From DAOULT01 sp964646625 (GTDB lineage: Bacteria > Chloroflexota > Anaerolineae > CAZYHC01), in contig CAZYHC010000004.1 in the NCBI GenBank assembly GCA_964646625.1, positions 108,446 through 172,445 of the forward strand: a stretch of 64,000 bases of DNA. Reading direction: 5' to 3'. Under the pieces are notes generated by a model. It saw nothing but the letters and a program-made list of their open reading frames with translations, was not told the DNA's origin and did not search any database. The translations under genes and the position numbers were made by a program. Of the stretch, positions 27,437-35,310 are shown piece by piece; positions within the stretch are counted from its first letter, which is position 1, and every line of letters begins with the position of its first letter.

Positions 27437-28701
27437 CCTGCCCTCGCCGCTTCCTGAAAATATGAACGCACGGTTTGTCCCACGTACCTCATCTCTCTCT
27501 CGCCCAGGTAGGGCTGAACCGGCAGGGATATAGCCCGCCAGTACAAATCCTCGGCCACAGGCAGAGGACGGCGGGCGTATTGTTCCAGGCCGTCTCTCAA
27601 GTGCAGGGGAATATAGGTGTTTTCTAATTCAACGCCCTTTCGTCGGCAGAACTTGACGAACCTGCCCAGCTCCGAGCAGTGGTGTTGCGGGAGTGGAGGG
27701 CGGACGCCTTCTCTAAGAGCGATAACGAATTTGGTGAAGATGTGGTCATCCTCGAAGGCGGGGGCAACGATTTCCTCGACGGTAGCCAACTCCCGGCCTA
27801 GCAGGCGGGCGTTGGCCTGTCGCCTGGCGATTATCTCTTCTAACTTCTCCAACTGGAGAGATAGCAGGGAAGCGTCCAGCCCCGACATGGCCCTCATTTC
27901 GTACCCTCCGCCGTGCATAACCGGGCTGACACTGCTGGTCATCAGTCGGTCCTTAATCAAATAGAAAGGGGCGCTGTAGCGGCGCAGACGGCAGCGAACC
28001 AGGCGGCTGAGGGCCCTTTGCTTTATCTCTGGTGGTTGTTCGTCGGTCAGCTCAATCTCGGTCATGCTTTCATACAAGTCAGACGAGTCAGTGACTACCA
28101 TCCCGCCAGACGTAGCCATTATATTCTTGCCCATCCCGAAGGAGAAGATACCCGCCTCTCCCAGCGTTCCCAGGAAGCGGCCGTGGTGCTTTCCGCCGGT
28201 GGCCTGGCAGGCGTCCTCGATCAGAAAGATACCTTTGTCCTGGACAAGGTTCTGAATCTGGTCGATTTTAGCCACCTTGCCTGATAAATGAATGACGATG
28301 ACCGCCCGTGTCCTCTCGGTGAGATGCTCCTCGACGCTCTGCGGGCCGAGGTTGAAATCTTCTTCTACATCTACCAGAACCGGCGTGCAGCCCGCCTTGA
28401 TAACCGGCAAGACCACGCCCCGACAGGCAAAGGTAGGTAGAATGACCTCGTCGCCTGGCCCCAGACCCAGGCCCCGGAGAGCCAGCTCGATGGCGCTGCG
28501 TCCCAGATTGGTGGCGATGCCATGCCGCACCCCAATGAAGCGACAGAAGCTTTCCACACACCGGCTTCGTTCCTCCTGACCGCCTGTTCGGCTGTCGTAA
28601 ACAGTTTTCAATATCAGCTTCAATTCCTGGCGGTCCCAATAAGGCACCACGAAGGGCGCCCGGTAAAAAGAACCCAGCAGGGCTTGCGCTTTGCCCCACA
28701 T
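27433..28701 (-). CDS. DegT/DnrJ/EryC1/StrS-family PLP aminotransferase
   Basis: The 422-residue protein shows ATNLGRSAIELALRGLGLGP (PLP-phosphate region), EVILPTFACRG, LIEDACQATGGKHHGRFLG and SFGMGKNIMATSGGMVV, where the Lys after GMG (residue about 195) should form the Schiff base. The family converts keto-sugar nucleotides to amino sugars. Together with a Gfo/Idh oxidoreductase it could install a 3-amino group (WbpB/WbpE logic), although this member is somewhat longer than ArnB-type enzymes and its Lys motif deviates from the usual S-F-x-x-T-K. AGAAGGAG precedes the ATG. It is followed by the coupled methyltransferase. Confidence 0.85.
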   Translation of the reverse strand: MWGKAQALLGSFYRAPFVVPYWDRQELKLILKTVYDSRTGGQEERSRCVESFCRFIGVRHGIATNLGRSAIELALRGLGLGPGDEVILPTFACRGVVLPVIKAGCTPVLVDVEEDFNLGPQSVEEHLTERTRAVIVIHLSGKVAKIDQIQNLVQDKGIFLIEDACQATGGKHHGRFLGTLGEAGIFSFGMGKNIMATSGGMVVTDSSDLYESMTEIELTDEQPPEIKQRALSRLVRCRLRRYSAPFYLIKDRLMTSSVSPVMHGGGYEMRAMSGLDASLLSLQLEKLEEIIARRQANARLLGRELATVEEIVAPAFEDDHIFTKFVIALREGVRPPLPQHHCSELGRFVKFCRRKGVELENTYIPLHLRDGLEQYARRPLPVAEDLYWRAISLPVQPYLGEREMRYVGQTVRSYFQEAARAG

Positions 28702-28704
28702 CGT

Positions 28705-29496
28705 TCACTCCTTCTGGCAGACGAACAGGTGGCGGAAAGCCACGTATCTTAATGGGGGGATTCCGCTCAAGACCTCATCCAGCATCTTGCCTCCCACGCG
28801 CTGGCCCATTATCGTCCTCAGCACGCGGTTGAGGGGAGGGCCGATATAGCGTGGCCCACCGTAGTACAGCGGCAACAACTGCATAGCCCAATATTCGATC
28901 ACTTTCAAGCCCGCTTCGCCGATTAACTGTTGCATCTCCCAATAACTGATGTGGAACCACGCTATTTTGGTCGGATTCTTAAACTTATTAACCAGGGTGG
29001 TCAGGCTCCACAAATTGCCCAGTTCAAAGAGGGCCACTCCGCCGGGTTTCAAGACTCGTTGCATCTCTTTTAAGATGTCACCGATCCGGGGAATGTGATA
29101 GAGAGTGGCATACGAAAACAAGGCTTCGAAAGAATTGTCGGCAAAGGGCAGATAGCGAGCGTTGGCGTTGACCAGGCGGGTTTTATCCCGCACTTCACCG
29201 CCCATCTCTTCCAGATTGGAGTGAAGGGCATTCAGCATAGTCAGGCTAAAATCTATTCCCACGGCCTTCTTCGTCTTGGGAACAAAGGGCACCAGAAACG
29301 CGCCAACGCCACAGCCTACATCCAGCACACTCTTTCCCGCCGCATACTTCTCCAGCATTCTAAAACGCAGGGCGTTACGACCACTAGTGTAAGCGTCCAG
29401 TTCCTTCCCATCTAAACCATCTAAAGTAAGATGAGCGGGAGTATAAGTATCCTCATACACCTGACGATTGTATCGGTCTATCGTTTCAACTTTCAT
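28705..29496 (-). CDS. Class I SAM-dependent methyltransferase
   Basis: The 263-residue protein has an N-terminal YNRQVYEDTYTPAHLTLDGL, motif I SVLDVGCGVGAFLVPFVPK, GIDFSLTMLNALHSNL, ALFSYATLYHIPRIGDILKE and MQRVLKPGGVALFEL. The C-terminal part (YYGGPRYIGPPLNRVLRTIM) is hydrophobic and basic, as in methyltransferases acting on membrane-linked saccharides. The start overlaps the end of the upstream BioF2-like gene by 11 nt and has AAGGTG 7 nt upstream. A 3-nt gap follows to the DegT gene. Substrate unknown. Confidence 0.85.
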   Translation of the reverse strand: MKVETIDRYNRQVYEDTYTPAHLTLDGLDGKELDAYTSGRNALRFRMLEKYAAGKSVLDVGCGVGAFLVPFVPKTKKAVGIDFSLTMLNALHSNLEEMGGEVRDKTRLVNANARYLPFADNSFEALFSYATLYHIPRIGDILKEMQRVLKPGGVALFELGNLWSLTTLVNKFKNPTKIAWFHISYWEMQQLIGEAGLKVIEYWAMQLLPLYYGGPRYIGPPLNRVLRTIMGQRVGGKMLDEVLSGIPPLRYVAFRHLFVCQKE

Positions 29497-30586
29497 GTCT
29501 ATTCACCTTCATCCCTCTCTTGAGACGGGTTTTTATCTGTCGCCTGGTTTCATGGACAAAATCCGTCGTTTGCAGCTTGTAAGGATGAAAGACTATCCGA
29601 CCCTTAAAGAAGGGATACACTTCTCCTCCAAAGCCACGCTTGAAACGAGATATCCCCTCTAACTTCGGATCTTCGGTGTAAAGGATAGCCTCGCCGGTCT
29701 CGTGCCATTTATAACCTGCTTCCTTAGCCCAACGCATAGCCTGCCACTGAATAAGGTTGTTGAGGCCGGTTGGAACGTCAGCGCGCGAGGCTCCGGTCCA
29801 GTAGATGCAGCCTGTCTTGAAAGCTCCTATATTCTGGGCTGCGATTAGCCTATCGCCATCCTTCACCATGAAGAAATTAGCCTGGCCCTTTGTTCCCATG
29901 TATTGCCAGGTCAGCTCAAAATAGCGGAAGGGATGGGGCGGTACACCAGTACGACGATAGGTTTCCTGGTGGATTTCGTAATAGTCTTCGATATCGGCCA
30001 TATTGGTAGCCCGTTCAATACGAAAGTTTTCTTCCTCGGCCCTTCTAATTGCCGTTCGACACCGGGTCTCGAACGATTTCCACATTTCGTCCTCCGTTCT
30101 CTCCAAAGAGAGGAGACGCGTGGCAGAGGAAGTATCCTGGCAGCCGTAGAAGAGCAAAGGATTGACATTGGGTCGCAAGGACGGCAGATAGGCCGGAGCC
30201 AAAGGTGGGAGCAAAATATCAACGTAATCGATGTCATTTTCCTCGGCCAGACGACGCAGGTGTTCAAACATCAGCTTCAGAATCTTCCTCCGGTGCTTGT
30301 TTCCCAGGCCGGGCAACAAGGCCGGGCCACCGGTCCCCCAGATGCCTGACCCAAACGCCCTGAAAGTGAAAGGTCCCCGCAGCCAGGTCTGCATCTGCAA
30401 AGGAAAAATGCCCAACGTTTTGCCTTCCGAGGACCTGACCAGAAAGCTGAAAGGCTCAAGAGGCCAGGTCTCGATTACCAGTCTCTGGAAATCGTAGGTG
30501 TGATATAGCCAGGCCTCCGGCGAGCGATGCACCACCTCATCCCACTCCTCTTTACAATCCTCCGTGAGTGGAACGACTTGCATCAT
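29486..30586 (-). CDS. FemAB / BioF2-like acyltransferase (GNAT fold)
   Basis: The 366-residue protein has the double-GNAT layout of FemAB and BioF2-type proteins: EEWDEVVHRSPEAWLYHTYD at the N-terminus, EMWKSFETRCRTAIRRAEEE near the middle (typical basic helix), and FFMVKDGDRLIAAQNIGAFK, then the C-terminal YKWHETGEAILYTEDPKLEG and FKRGFGGEVYPFFKG. FemAB members add amino-acyl groups from tRNA to lipid-linked precursors. In exopolysaccharide loci related proteins are associated with polymer modification. It overlaps the flippase gene by ATGA, so it may act on the same lipid-linked unit. The acyl donor is unknown. Confidence 0.82.
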   Translation of the reverse strand: MMQVVPLTEDCKEEWDEVVHRSPEAWLYHTYDFQRLVIETWPLEPFSFLVRSSEGKTLGIFPLQMQTWLRGPFTFRAFGSGIWGTGGPALLPGLGNKHRRKILKLMFEHLRRLAEENDIDYVDILLPPLAPAYLPSLRPNVNPLLFYGCQDTSSATRLLSLERTEDEMWKSFETRCRTAIRRAEEENFRIERATNMADIEDYYEIHQETYRRTGVPPHPFRYFELTWQYMGTKGQANFFMVKDGDRLIAAQNIGAFKTGCIYWTGASRADVPTGLNNLIQWQAMRWAKEAGYKWHETGEAILYTEDPKLEGISRFKRGFGGEVYPFFKGRIVFHPYKLQTTDFVHETRRQIKTRLKRGMKVNRHES

Positions 30587-32109
30587 AGAACTCCCTCCTG
30601 GCGGGGCATCTCTGGAGAGGACAGAATGTAAGCGGTCTTGATAGCCAGCTTCTTGAGTGGAACGGGCATATTGACGATTTCCAACAGATAAATCTCTTTC
30701 TCCCCCACCAGGCCGAAAAGTTTCACCGCCAGGACACTGACACCGAACAGGGCAACCAGCCAGATAGCCCGGTTTAAAAAATCATCGGTCAACAAACAGA
30801 CGGCCCCCATGGCCAGAAGGGGTAATGTGCTCAAGAGGATTGGATGGACCTTGGTTTTAAATTTGTAGGCGATAAAACCGACCCGCACCAGGGCTAAAGC
30901 GAAGTTAGCTAGGCCGGTAGCCAGCGCTACCCCATTGGTCCCGTAACTTCGGATCAACAAGTAGTTCAAGAGGACGTTGAGCCCCCCGGTCAAGATGCTC
31001 TGGGCGACCGAGATCCACACGTAATCGAACGCGCCCATCACCGGCCCATAGAGCACGGAAATACCGTAAAAGGCAGATGAGGAGAAAAGGATGATGAAAG
31101 GCGTCAAAGTGCTGGCATACTCTTCTCCATACAGGGCTAGAATAAGCGCTTTGCTGAAAAGCAAAACCCCACAGGTCGTCAGGGCCACGATCAAAGCCAA
31201 CTGTGGCGTCAGGCGGTTCAGGTAGTAATCTATCTGCTCCTGCTTACCTTGTACCCGGTAGGATATCACCATCGGGGTGACCAGAGATGAAATCAATTGG
31301 ATGAACAACAAGAACTGAAAAAACATTTGGGAAGAGATAGAGTAAATACCGACCGCGTACGCGGTCATCAGTACGCCGACGAAGACGGTATCTGCCCAGC
31401 TTAAGATATACTGACTGATGGCTCCTGGTATGCTGGACGACGACCAGGCGAACATTCTGCCCAGCATTTCCCTGGAGGTAGAGGGGGGCCATATCCATTC
31501 TCGCTTCAACTTCAAGGGCGCCTGCCCCAGGGCTAACAAGGAACCAACAAGACTCAGAATAATGATGATATGCACTTGAAGGCCGGTTCGATAGAAAAAC
31601 CAGAGGCCCACGGTGAAAAGAGCGAAAAAGGCTTTCTGCAAAAAAGGAACGAGGGCGTACTGTTTGATCTCTCCTACAGCCTGCATGGCGATGGAGAAAA
31701 TTTGGGGCAGGGGAACAAGAAGCAGACTGAGGAGAATCAAAACGATCACAGACTGGTCCTCGCTGCCAATATAGTCGAGAATGGCTGATTTGAAGAGGAG
31801 CACGGCCAGCCCGCTGAGCAGCGAACCGATGCCGATATAAAGTGCCATGCCCCAGAAAGCTTTCCTGATAACGCCTTCCTTGACGAACTCCTCGCGGCCA
31901 AACCTGAGGAGGGACATAACCACCCAGCCGCTGCCGAATATCATTAGAAAGGTCAGGGCCGACTTGAAGAGGTTGTAAGTGCCCAGCTTCTCAGGACCTA
32001 ACGCCCTGGCTACAAGAGCGGAGATGACAATGCTCAGCGCCGCTCCTCCCATGCTCGTGGCATACAGGACGATGTAGTTGTAAAATGAGTCTTGTAACTC
32101 CGACCTCAT
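30583..32109 (-). CDS. Wzx-type oligosaccharide flippase
   Basis: This 508-residue protein has about 14 predicted membrane segments. It starts with NYIVLYATSMGGAALSIVIS and ALVARALGPEKLGTYNLFKS, the classic N-terminus of the polysaccharide_synt (RfbX/Wzx) superfamily. The central SIPGAISQYILSWADTVFVG and C-terminal GGLNVLLNYLLIRSYGTNGV are also typical. It would move lipid-linked repeat units from the cytoplasmic to the outer leaflet, supplying the two Wzy-like proteins. AAAAAGG lies directly before the ATG. A 78-nt gap without visible features separates it from the methyltransferase upstream. Confidence 0.92.
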   Translation of the reverse strand: MRSELQDSFYNYIVLYATSMGGAALSIVISALVARALGPEKLGTYNLFKSALTFLMIFGSGWVVMSLLRFGREEFVKEGVIRKAFWGMALYIGIGSLLSGLAVLLFKSAILDYIGSEDQSVIVLILLSLLLVPLPQIFSIAMQAVGEIKQYALVPFLQKAFFALFTVGLWFFYRTGLQVHIIIILSLVGSLLALGQAPLKLKREWIWPPSTSREMLGRMFAWSSSSIPGAISQYILSWADTVFVGVLMTAYAVGIYSISSQMFFQFLLFIQLISSLVTPMVISYRVQGKQEQIDYYLNRLTPQLALIVALTTCGVLLFSKALILALYGEEYASTLTPFIILFSSSAFYGISVLYGPVMGAFDYVWISVAQSILTGGLNVLLNYLLIRSYGTNGVALATGLANFALALVRVGFIAYKFKTKVHPILLSTLPLLAMGAVCLLTDDFLNRAIWLVALFGVSVLAVKLFGLVGEKEIYLLEIVNMPVPLKKLAIKTAYILSSPEMPRQEGVL

Positions 32110-32187
32110 CCTTTTTCCCCAATCGATGAGAATAGTCGTGATTAACTTCTTTTGTCCCCTTCTCGGTTCGAAGATAGACTTTAGATT

Positions 32188-32919
32188 TCAGGGTTTCTTG
32201 AAAATGGCCGCCTGGTTCTGGGCTAAGGTGGGCAACAATCTACCCAACCACACCCGAATACGAACGTTAAGTGGGATACGCATTCCTTTCAGAGTCACAT
32301 CGAAACCATAGCCAAACAACTTGTAAAACTCCAGGCCGGCTTGCTTTCCCACATCTATCAACTCTGAGGCAGAAAACTCCCGAAAGTGCATCACATCTCC
32401 CTGTAAAGGCTCCTTCCCCAGGGCCAGTCGCAGACGATTTTGCAATCGTAGGCGATTAGGAGTGAAAACAGCCACCACTCCCCCCGGCCGGGCCAGTTCA
32501 TAGCAACGTCTCATAAAGCGTTCGGGCTGGGCTAAATGTTCGAGGACTTGAAAACTGGTCACCAGGTCAAAATCAGTATCTTCATCAAGCTCGAACACGT
32601 CAGCGACCAGCCTCTTTACTTTGGGGTGGCCGTAGTGTTCTTCTGCCCTGCGAATGCTTTCCACTGAATAATCAATGGCTACCACTTGTCGAACAGCTTC
32701 GTACTCGGCCATGACGTAGTCGTGATAGCCGCAACCGCAACCGATATCCAGAATCCTCCCCGGAACACCGATGCAGGTAAAGAGTTGGCGAACCTCGAAA
32801 TTTCTGACGTAGTCCCAGTCAGCACTGAAGTAAGTTGACCAATCCTCTACTATTAATTGATCGAAAAACTCGCGTTGATCATCCAGAAAATGGCTGTATT
32901 GGTCTTGTACACTACCCAT
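32188..32919 (-). CDS. Class I SAM-dependent methyltransferase
   Basis: The ATG at 32919 gives 243 residues starting MGSVQDQYSHFLDDQREFF, a normal N-terminus for this group. Upstream in-frame codons to 33027 overlap a decayed gene and are rejected. Motif I is RILDIGCGCGYHDYVMAEYE, followed by VVAIDYSVESIRRAEEHY, TSFQVLEHLAQPERFMRRCY and GGVVAVFTPNRLRLQNRLRL. The ribosome site is weak. It is the first intact gene after the promoter at 33245-33273 and follows the epimerase remnant. Confidence 0.83.
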   Translation of the reverse strand: MGSVQDQYSHFLDDQREFFDQLIVEDWSTYFSADWDYVRNFEVRQLFTCIGVPGRILDIGCGCGYHDYVMAEYEAVRQVVAIDYSVESIRRAEEHYGHPKVKRLVADVFELDEDTDFDLVTSFQVLEHLAQPERFMRRCYELARPGGVVAVFTPNRLRLQNRLRLALGKEPLQGDVMHFREFSASELIDVGKQAGLEFYKLFGYGFDVTLKGMRIPLNVRIRVWLGRLLPTLAQNQAAIFKKP

Positions 32920-33039
32920 GCTTGTAATGCTCGATCCCTTTGATGGCCGCATCCCAGATCGCAGCTTTCTTATCGCTGATATAGGCGAAAGCTTTGAGGT
33001 AAACCTGGCCAGCGCCCAAATAAACATTGGCTATGGCGC

Positions 33040-33185
33040 TATCGATATCTCAGGCTTTTAGATGGTACTCTATCAGCTCCTGAAGGCCCTCTTCTCAGCC
33101 GATCATAGGCCAAAGCCATTCGCTCTCCGGCCAGCTTGGTGATGTTGTAGGGGTGGTCGGGGTTACAGGGGTGTTTTCCGTCTTA
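33040..33185 (-). pseudogene. Remnant of an NDP-sugar epimerase (internal piece plus C-terminus)
   Basis: Leftward translation gives GKHPCNPDHPYNITKLAGER followed by MALAYDRL. This matches EEHPCRPDHPYNITKLAGEQ and IALSYDEL of the intact epimerase at 34332-35213 and includes its catalytic YxxxK. In the next frame the sequence continues as EEGLQELIEYHL, matching the intact C-terminus (FEQGLLELIEAHL). About 100 residues between these two pieces are missing, and so is the N-terminal half. No intact gene is present between 32920 and 33289. Confidence 0.82.
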
Positions 33186-33244
33186 TGCTTAGGGTGAAAC
33201 GTAATAACACTAGACCCGCGGTAGGGCCTGGGCTGATCTTCGCT

Positions 33245-33273
33245 ATTATACTCCAGATCGTCGTTTTAGGCAA
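33245..33273 (-). promoter_or_regulatory. Sigma70-type promoter, copy A of a duplicated promoter-leader
   Basis: On the minus strand TTGCCT (33273-33268), a 17-nt spacer and TATAAT (33250-33245) form a good promoter pointing at the epimerase remnant and the 32188 methyltransferase. Bases 33195-33275 match the promoter-leader at 37515-37607, including the leader core CCCAGGCCCTAC. The promoter starts 17 nt after the end of the 33290 gene. Confidence 0.7.
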
Positions 33274-33289
33274 GAAGAGTGGCCTGACT

Positions 33290-34324
33290 TTAAGCCAGAA
33301 AAGGGGGCTCTTGCCTGACACTGCCGCTGGCGAAGGCCACTACGCGATGGGCCTTGCTTGCTTCGATCAAGGTCTGCGCCAGTTCCAGGGCGATTAAGGC
33401 ATCCTGCCCACTGACCACCATCGCTCTTTCCCCTCGCGCTGCGGTTACGAACGCTTCCAACTCGGCCTGTAGGGGCTCCCTTTTATGCAGCCGCAGGCGC
33501 ACCATTTGCCCTTCGCTCACCCCGCGTAGCAGACTCAAATGGTGCCAATCCAGCCCGCTGGCCTCTTCGTTCTCATAGAAGTAAAGGTCCTGGGTCAGCA
33601 GATTAGCCAGGAACATCCCCCGCTGCCCGGTTACCGAGAGTTCCCGCACTTTGGCCGGCGTCAGCCAGTTGATGTCCAACACGCCCAACACCCCGTTGTC
33701 GAAGCGCAGCAGGCCGGATAACATATCCTCGTGAGCAGTGTGAATCTCCTGCTCCGTCTCGGCATATAGCCGCTGCACTTCTGCCCCTGTCAGATAGCGC
33801 ATCAAGTCCAGATCGTGCGTCGCCAGGTCGATCACCACCCCTACGTCACGCATCCGCGCCGGAAAAGGCCCCAACCGTCGGGCGTACATCCGGAAGACCT
33901 GCCCCAGTTCGCCACTGTCCAGCCGCCGCTTCAATTCAGCTATGGCAGGATTGTAACGCTCAACGTGCCCCACTGCGAGCACCCGCCCCAACTGGGCAGC
34001 CCGCGAGATCATTGGCCGCCCCTCATCGACGGTGGCGGCGATGGGCTTCTCCACCAGCACGTGGCAACCTGCCGCCAGGGCCTCCATCACCACCTGACAA
34101 TGCAAGCGCGTCGGCACCGCCACCGAAACGACGTGCGGCCGGACCTCGTCCAGCAACTCCCGATAATCGGTGTAAGCCGCCACGTGTTGCAGCCGGGCAA
34201 CCTGTCGTGCTGTCTCCTCATCGGTATCGGCCACGGCCGTCAGTTCAACCCCCGGCAACTCGTCATAGACGCGCGCATGGTTACGCCCCATCGCTCCCAC
34301 GCCGATGACTGCCGCTTTGAGCAT
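33290..34324 (-). CDS. Gfo/Idh/MocA oxidoreductase, UDP-GlcNAc 3-dehydrogenase-like
   Basis: The 344-residue protein starts MLKAAVIGVGAMGRNHARVY (Rossmann glycine motif) and has HVLVEKPIAATVDEG (residues about 88-102), VGHVERYNPAIAELKRRL and VIDLATHDLDLMRYL with the catalytic His. The GVGAMGRNHARVY start is characteristic of the group annotated as UDP-N-acetylglucosamine 3-dehydrogenases, which produce the 3-keto sugar for a DegT-type aminotransferase. It is distinct from the 725 and 4619 pair. It ends an operon with the epimerase, dehydrogenase and acetyltransferase genes to its right, together giving most of a diacetamido-uronic acid pathway. Confidence 0.86.
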   Translation of the reverse strand: MLKAAVIGVGAMGRNHARVYDELPGVELTAVADTDEETARQVARLQHVAAYTDYRELLDEVRPHVVSVAVPTRLHCQVVMEALAAGCHVLVEKPIAATVDEGRPMISRAAQLGRVLAVGHVERYNPAIAELKRRLDSGELGQVFRMYARRLGPFPARMRDVGVVIDLATHDLDLMRYLTGAEVQRLYAETEQEIHTAHEDMLSGLLRFDNGVLGVLDINWLTPAKVRELSVTGQRGMFLANLLTQDLYFYENEEASGLDWHHLSLLRGVSEGQMVRLRLHKREPLQAELEAFVTAARGERAMVVSGQDALIALELAQTLIEASKAHRVVAFASGSVRQEPPFLA

Positions 34325-34331
34325 CTTCTTC

Positions 34332-35213
34332 TCATGCTCCCAAATGAGCTTCGATCAGTTCCAGAAGACCTTGTTCAAAGGGTACAGTGGCCTCCCAACC
34401 CAGCATCTCCCTGGCTTTCTGGGACGATACCTGAGCGGGAGGGACATCTCCGAGGCGGGCTTCTGCGTAGGTAATCTCGGTGGGCAATCTTTTAGTCACC
34501 AATTCGGCCAGCCGCTTGATGGAAATACTTTCCGGAGCGACAATGTTGAACACCTCTCCATGTATGGGGGCCTCCAGGGCGCGGGCGAAAGCCAGACAGA
34601 TGTCGTGGGCGTGGGTGAACTGTCTGGACTGCGTCCCGCCGCCTTTGATGGTCAAGGGCTCTCCATTCATGGCCCGGCGGATGAAGATGGAGAAAACCGA
34701 ATTAGGGCGCATCCCCGTCCCGTAGGCTGTGCCCAGCCGCAGGGCAATGGTCTTCACCCCCTTCAACTCGTCATAGGATAAGGCGATCTGCTCCCCTGCC
34801 AGCTTGGTGATGTTGTAAGGGTGGTCGGGGCGACAGGGATGCTCCTCGTCGATAGGCTGGTACTGCGGCTCGCCGTACACCTCCCAGGTGGAGGCATACA
34901 CCACTTTATCGACCTCGTTGCGCAGGCAGGCCTCCATGAGATTGGCCGTACCCATCACGTTGCAGGCCGCCGCCAGTTGCGGCTGCTCAAAGGCCAGGTA
35001 GACGTCGCCCACCCCGCCCAAATGGCAGACGACCTCGACATCCTCCGTGGCCCTCACAAGATCATCCAGATTGGTCAGGTCGCCGGGCACGAACCCGTCG
35101 ATGGACGACGGAGGCTTCAAATCGAGGATAGAGACCTGGTGTCCTTCTCGCCGCAGCCACTCCACCACGTGCGATCCCAGAAAACCTGCCCCGCCGGTTA
35201 CCAAGACTTTCAT
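34332..35213 (-). CDS. NAD-dependent nucleotide-sugar epimerase/dehydratase (extended SDR)
   Basis: The 293-residue protein has the N-terminal MKVLVTGGAGFLGSHVVEWL Rossmann motif, VVYASTWEVYGEP (Ser/Thr of the catalytic triad) and HPYNITKLAGEQ with YxxxK (residues about 133-144), then LRLGTAYGTGMRPNSVFSIF and ELVTKRLPTEITYAEARLGD. It fits GalE/WbpP-like 4-epimerases or 4,6-dehydratases acting on UDP- or dTDP-sugars, and the overall sequence favours an epimerase. Broken parts of relatives lie at 33040-33185 and 37259-37333. A 7-nt gap separates it from the 33290 gene. Confidence 0.86.
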   Translation of the reverse strand: MKVLVTGGAGFLGSHVVEWLRREGHQVSILDLKPPSSIDGFVPGDLTNLDDLVRATEDVEVVCHLGGVGDVYLAFEQPQLAAACNVMGTANLMEACLRNEVDKVVYASTWEVYGEPQYQPIDEEHPCRPDHPYNITKLAGEQIALSYDELKGVKTIALRLGTAYGTGMRPNSVFSIFIRRAMNGEPLTIKGGGTQSRQFTHAHDICLAFARALEAPIHGEVFNIVAPESISIKRLAELVTKRLPTEITYAEARLGDVPPAQVSSQKAREMLGWEATVPFEQGLLELIEAHLGA

Positions 35214-35258
35214 TATTACCGAACCCCTCCTTCAGGATTTGTAAAGATATAGTGCTGA

Positions 35259-35282
35259 GAGGCGGGCCATTGGCCCGTCCTC
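35259..35282. repeat. Intergenic inverted repeat
   Basis: Between the 6-dehydrogenase and epimerase genes a palindrome CGGGCCA-T-TGGCCCG (35263-35277) is extended by GAGG and CCTC on its two sides. It can form a strong hairpin in RNA from either strand. No U-run follows on the minus strand, so it is not a clear terminator. It may pause transcription or stabilise mRNA ends. The rest of the 97-nt gap shows no gene. Confidence 0.5.
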
Positions 35283-35310
35283 CTCAATTCCTCTCTCAGA
35301 GTCACCTCTT

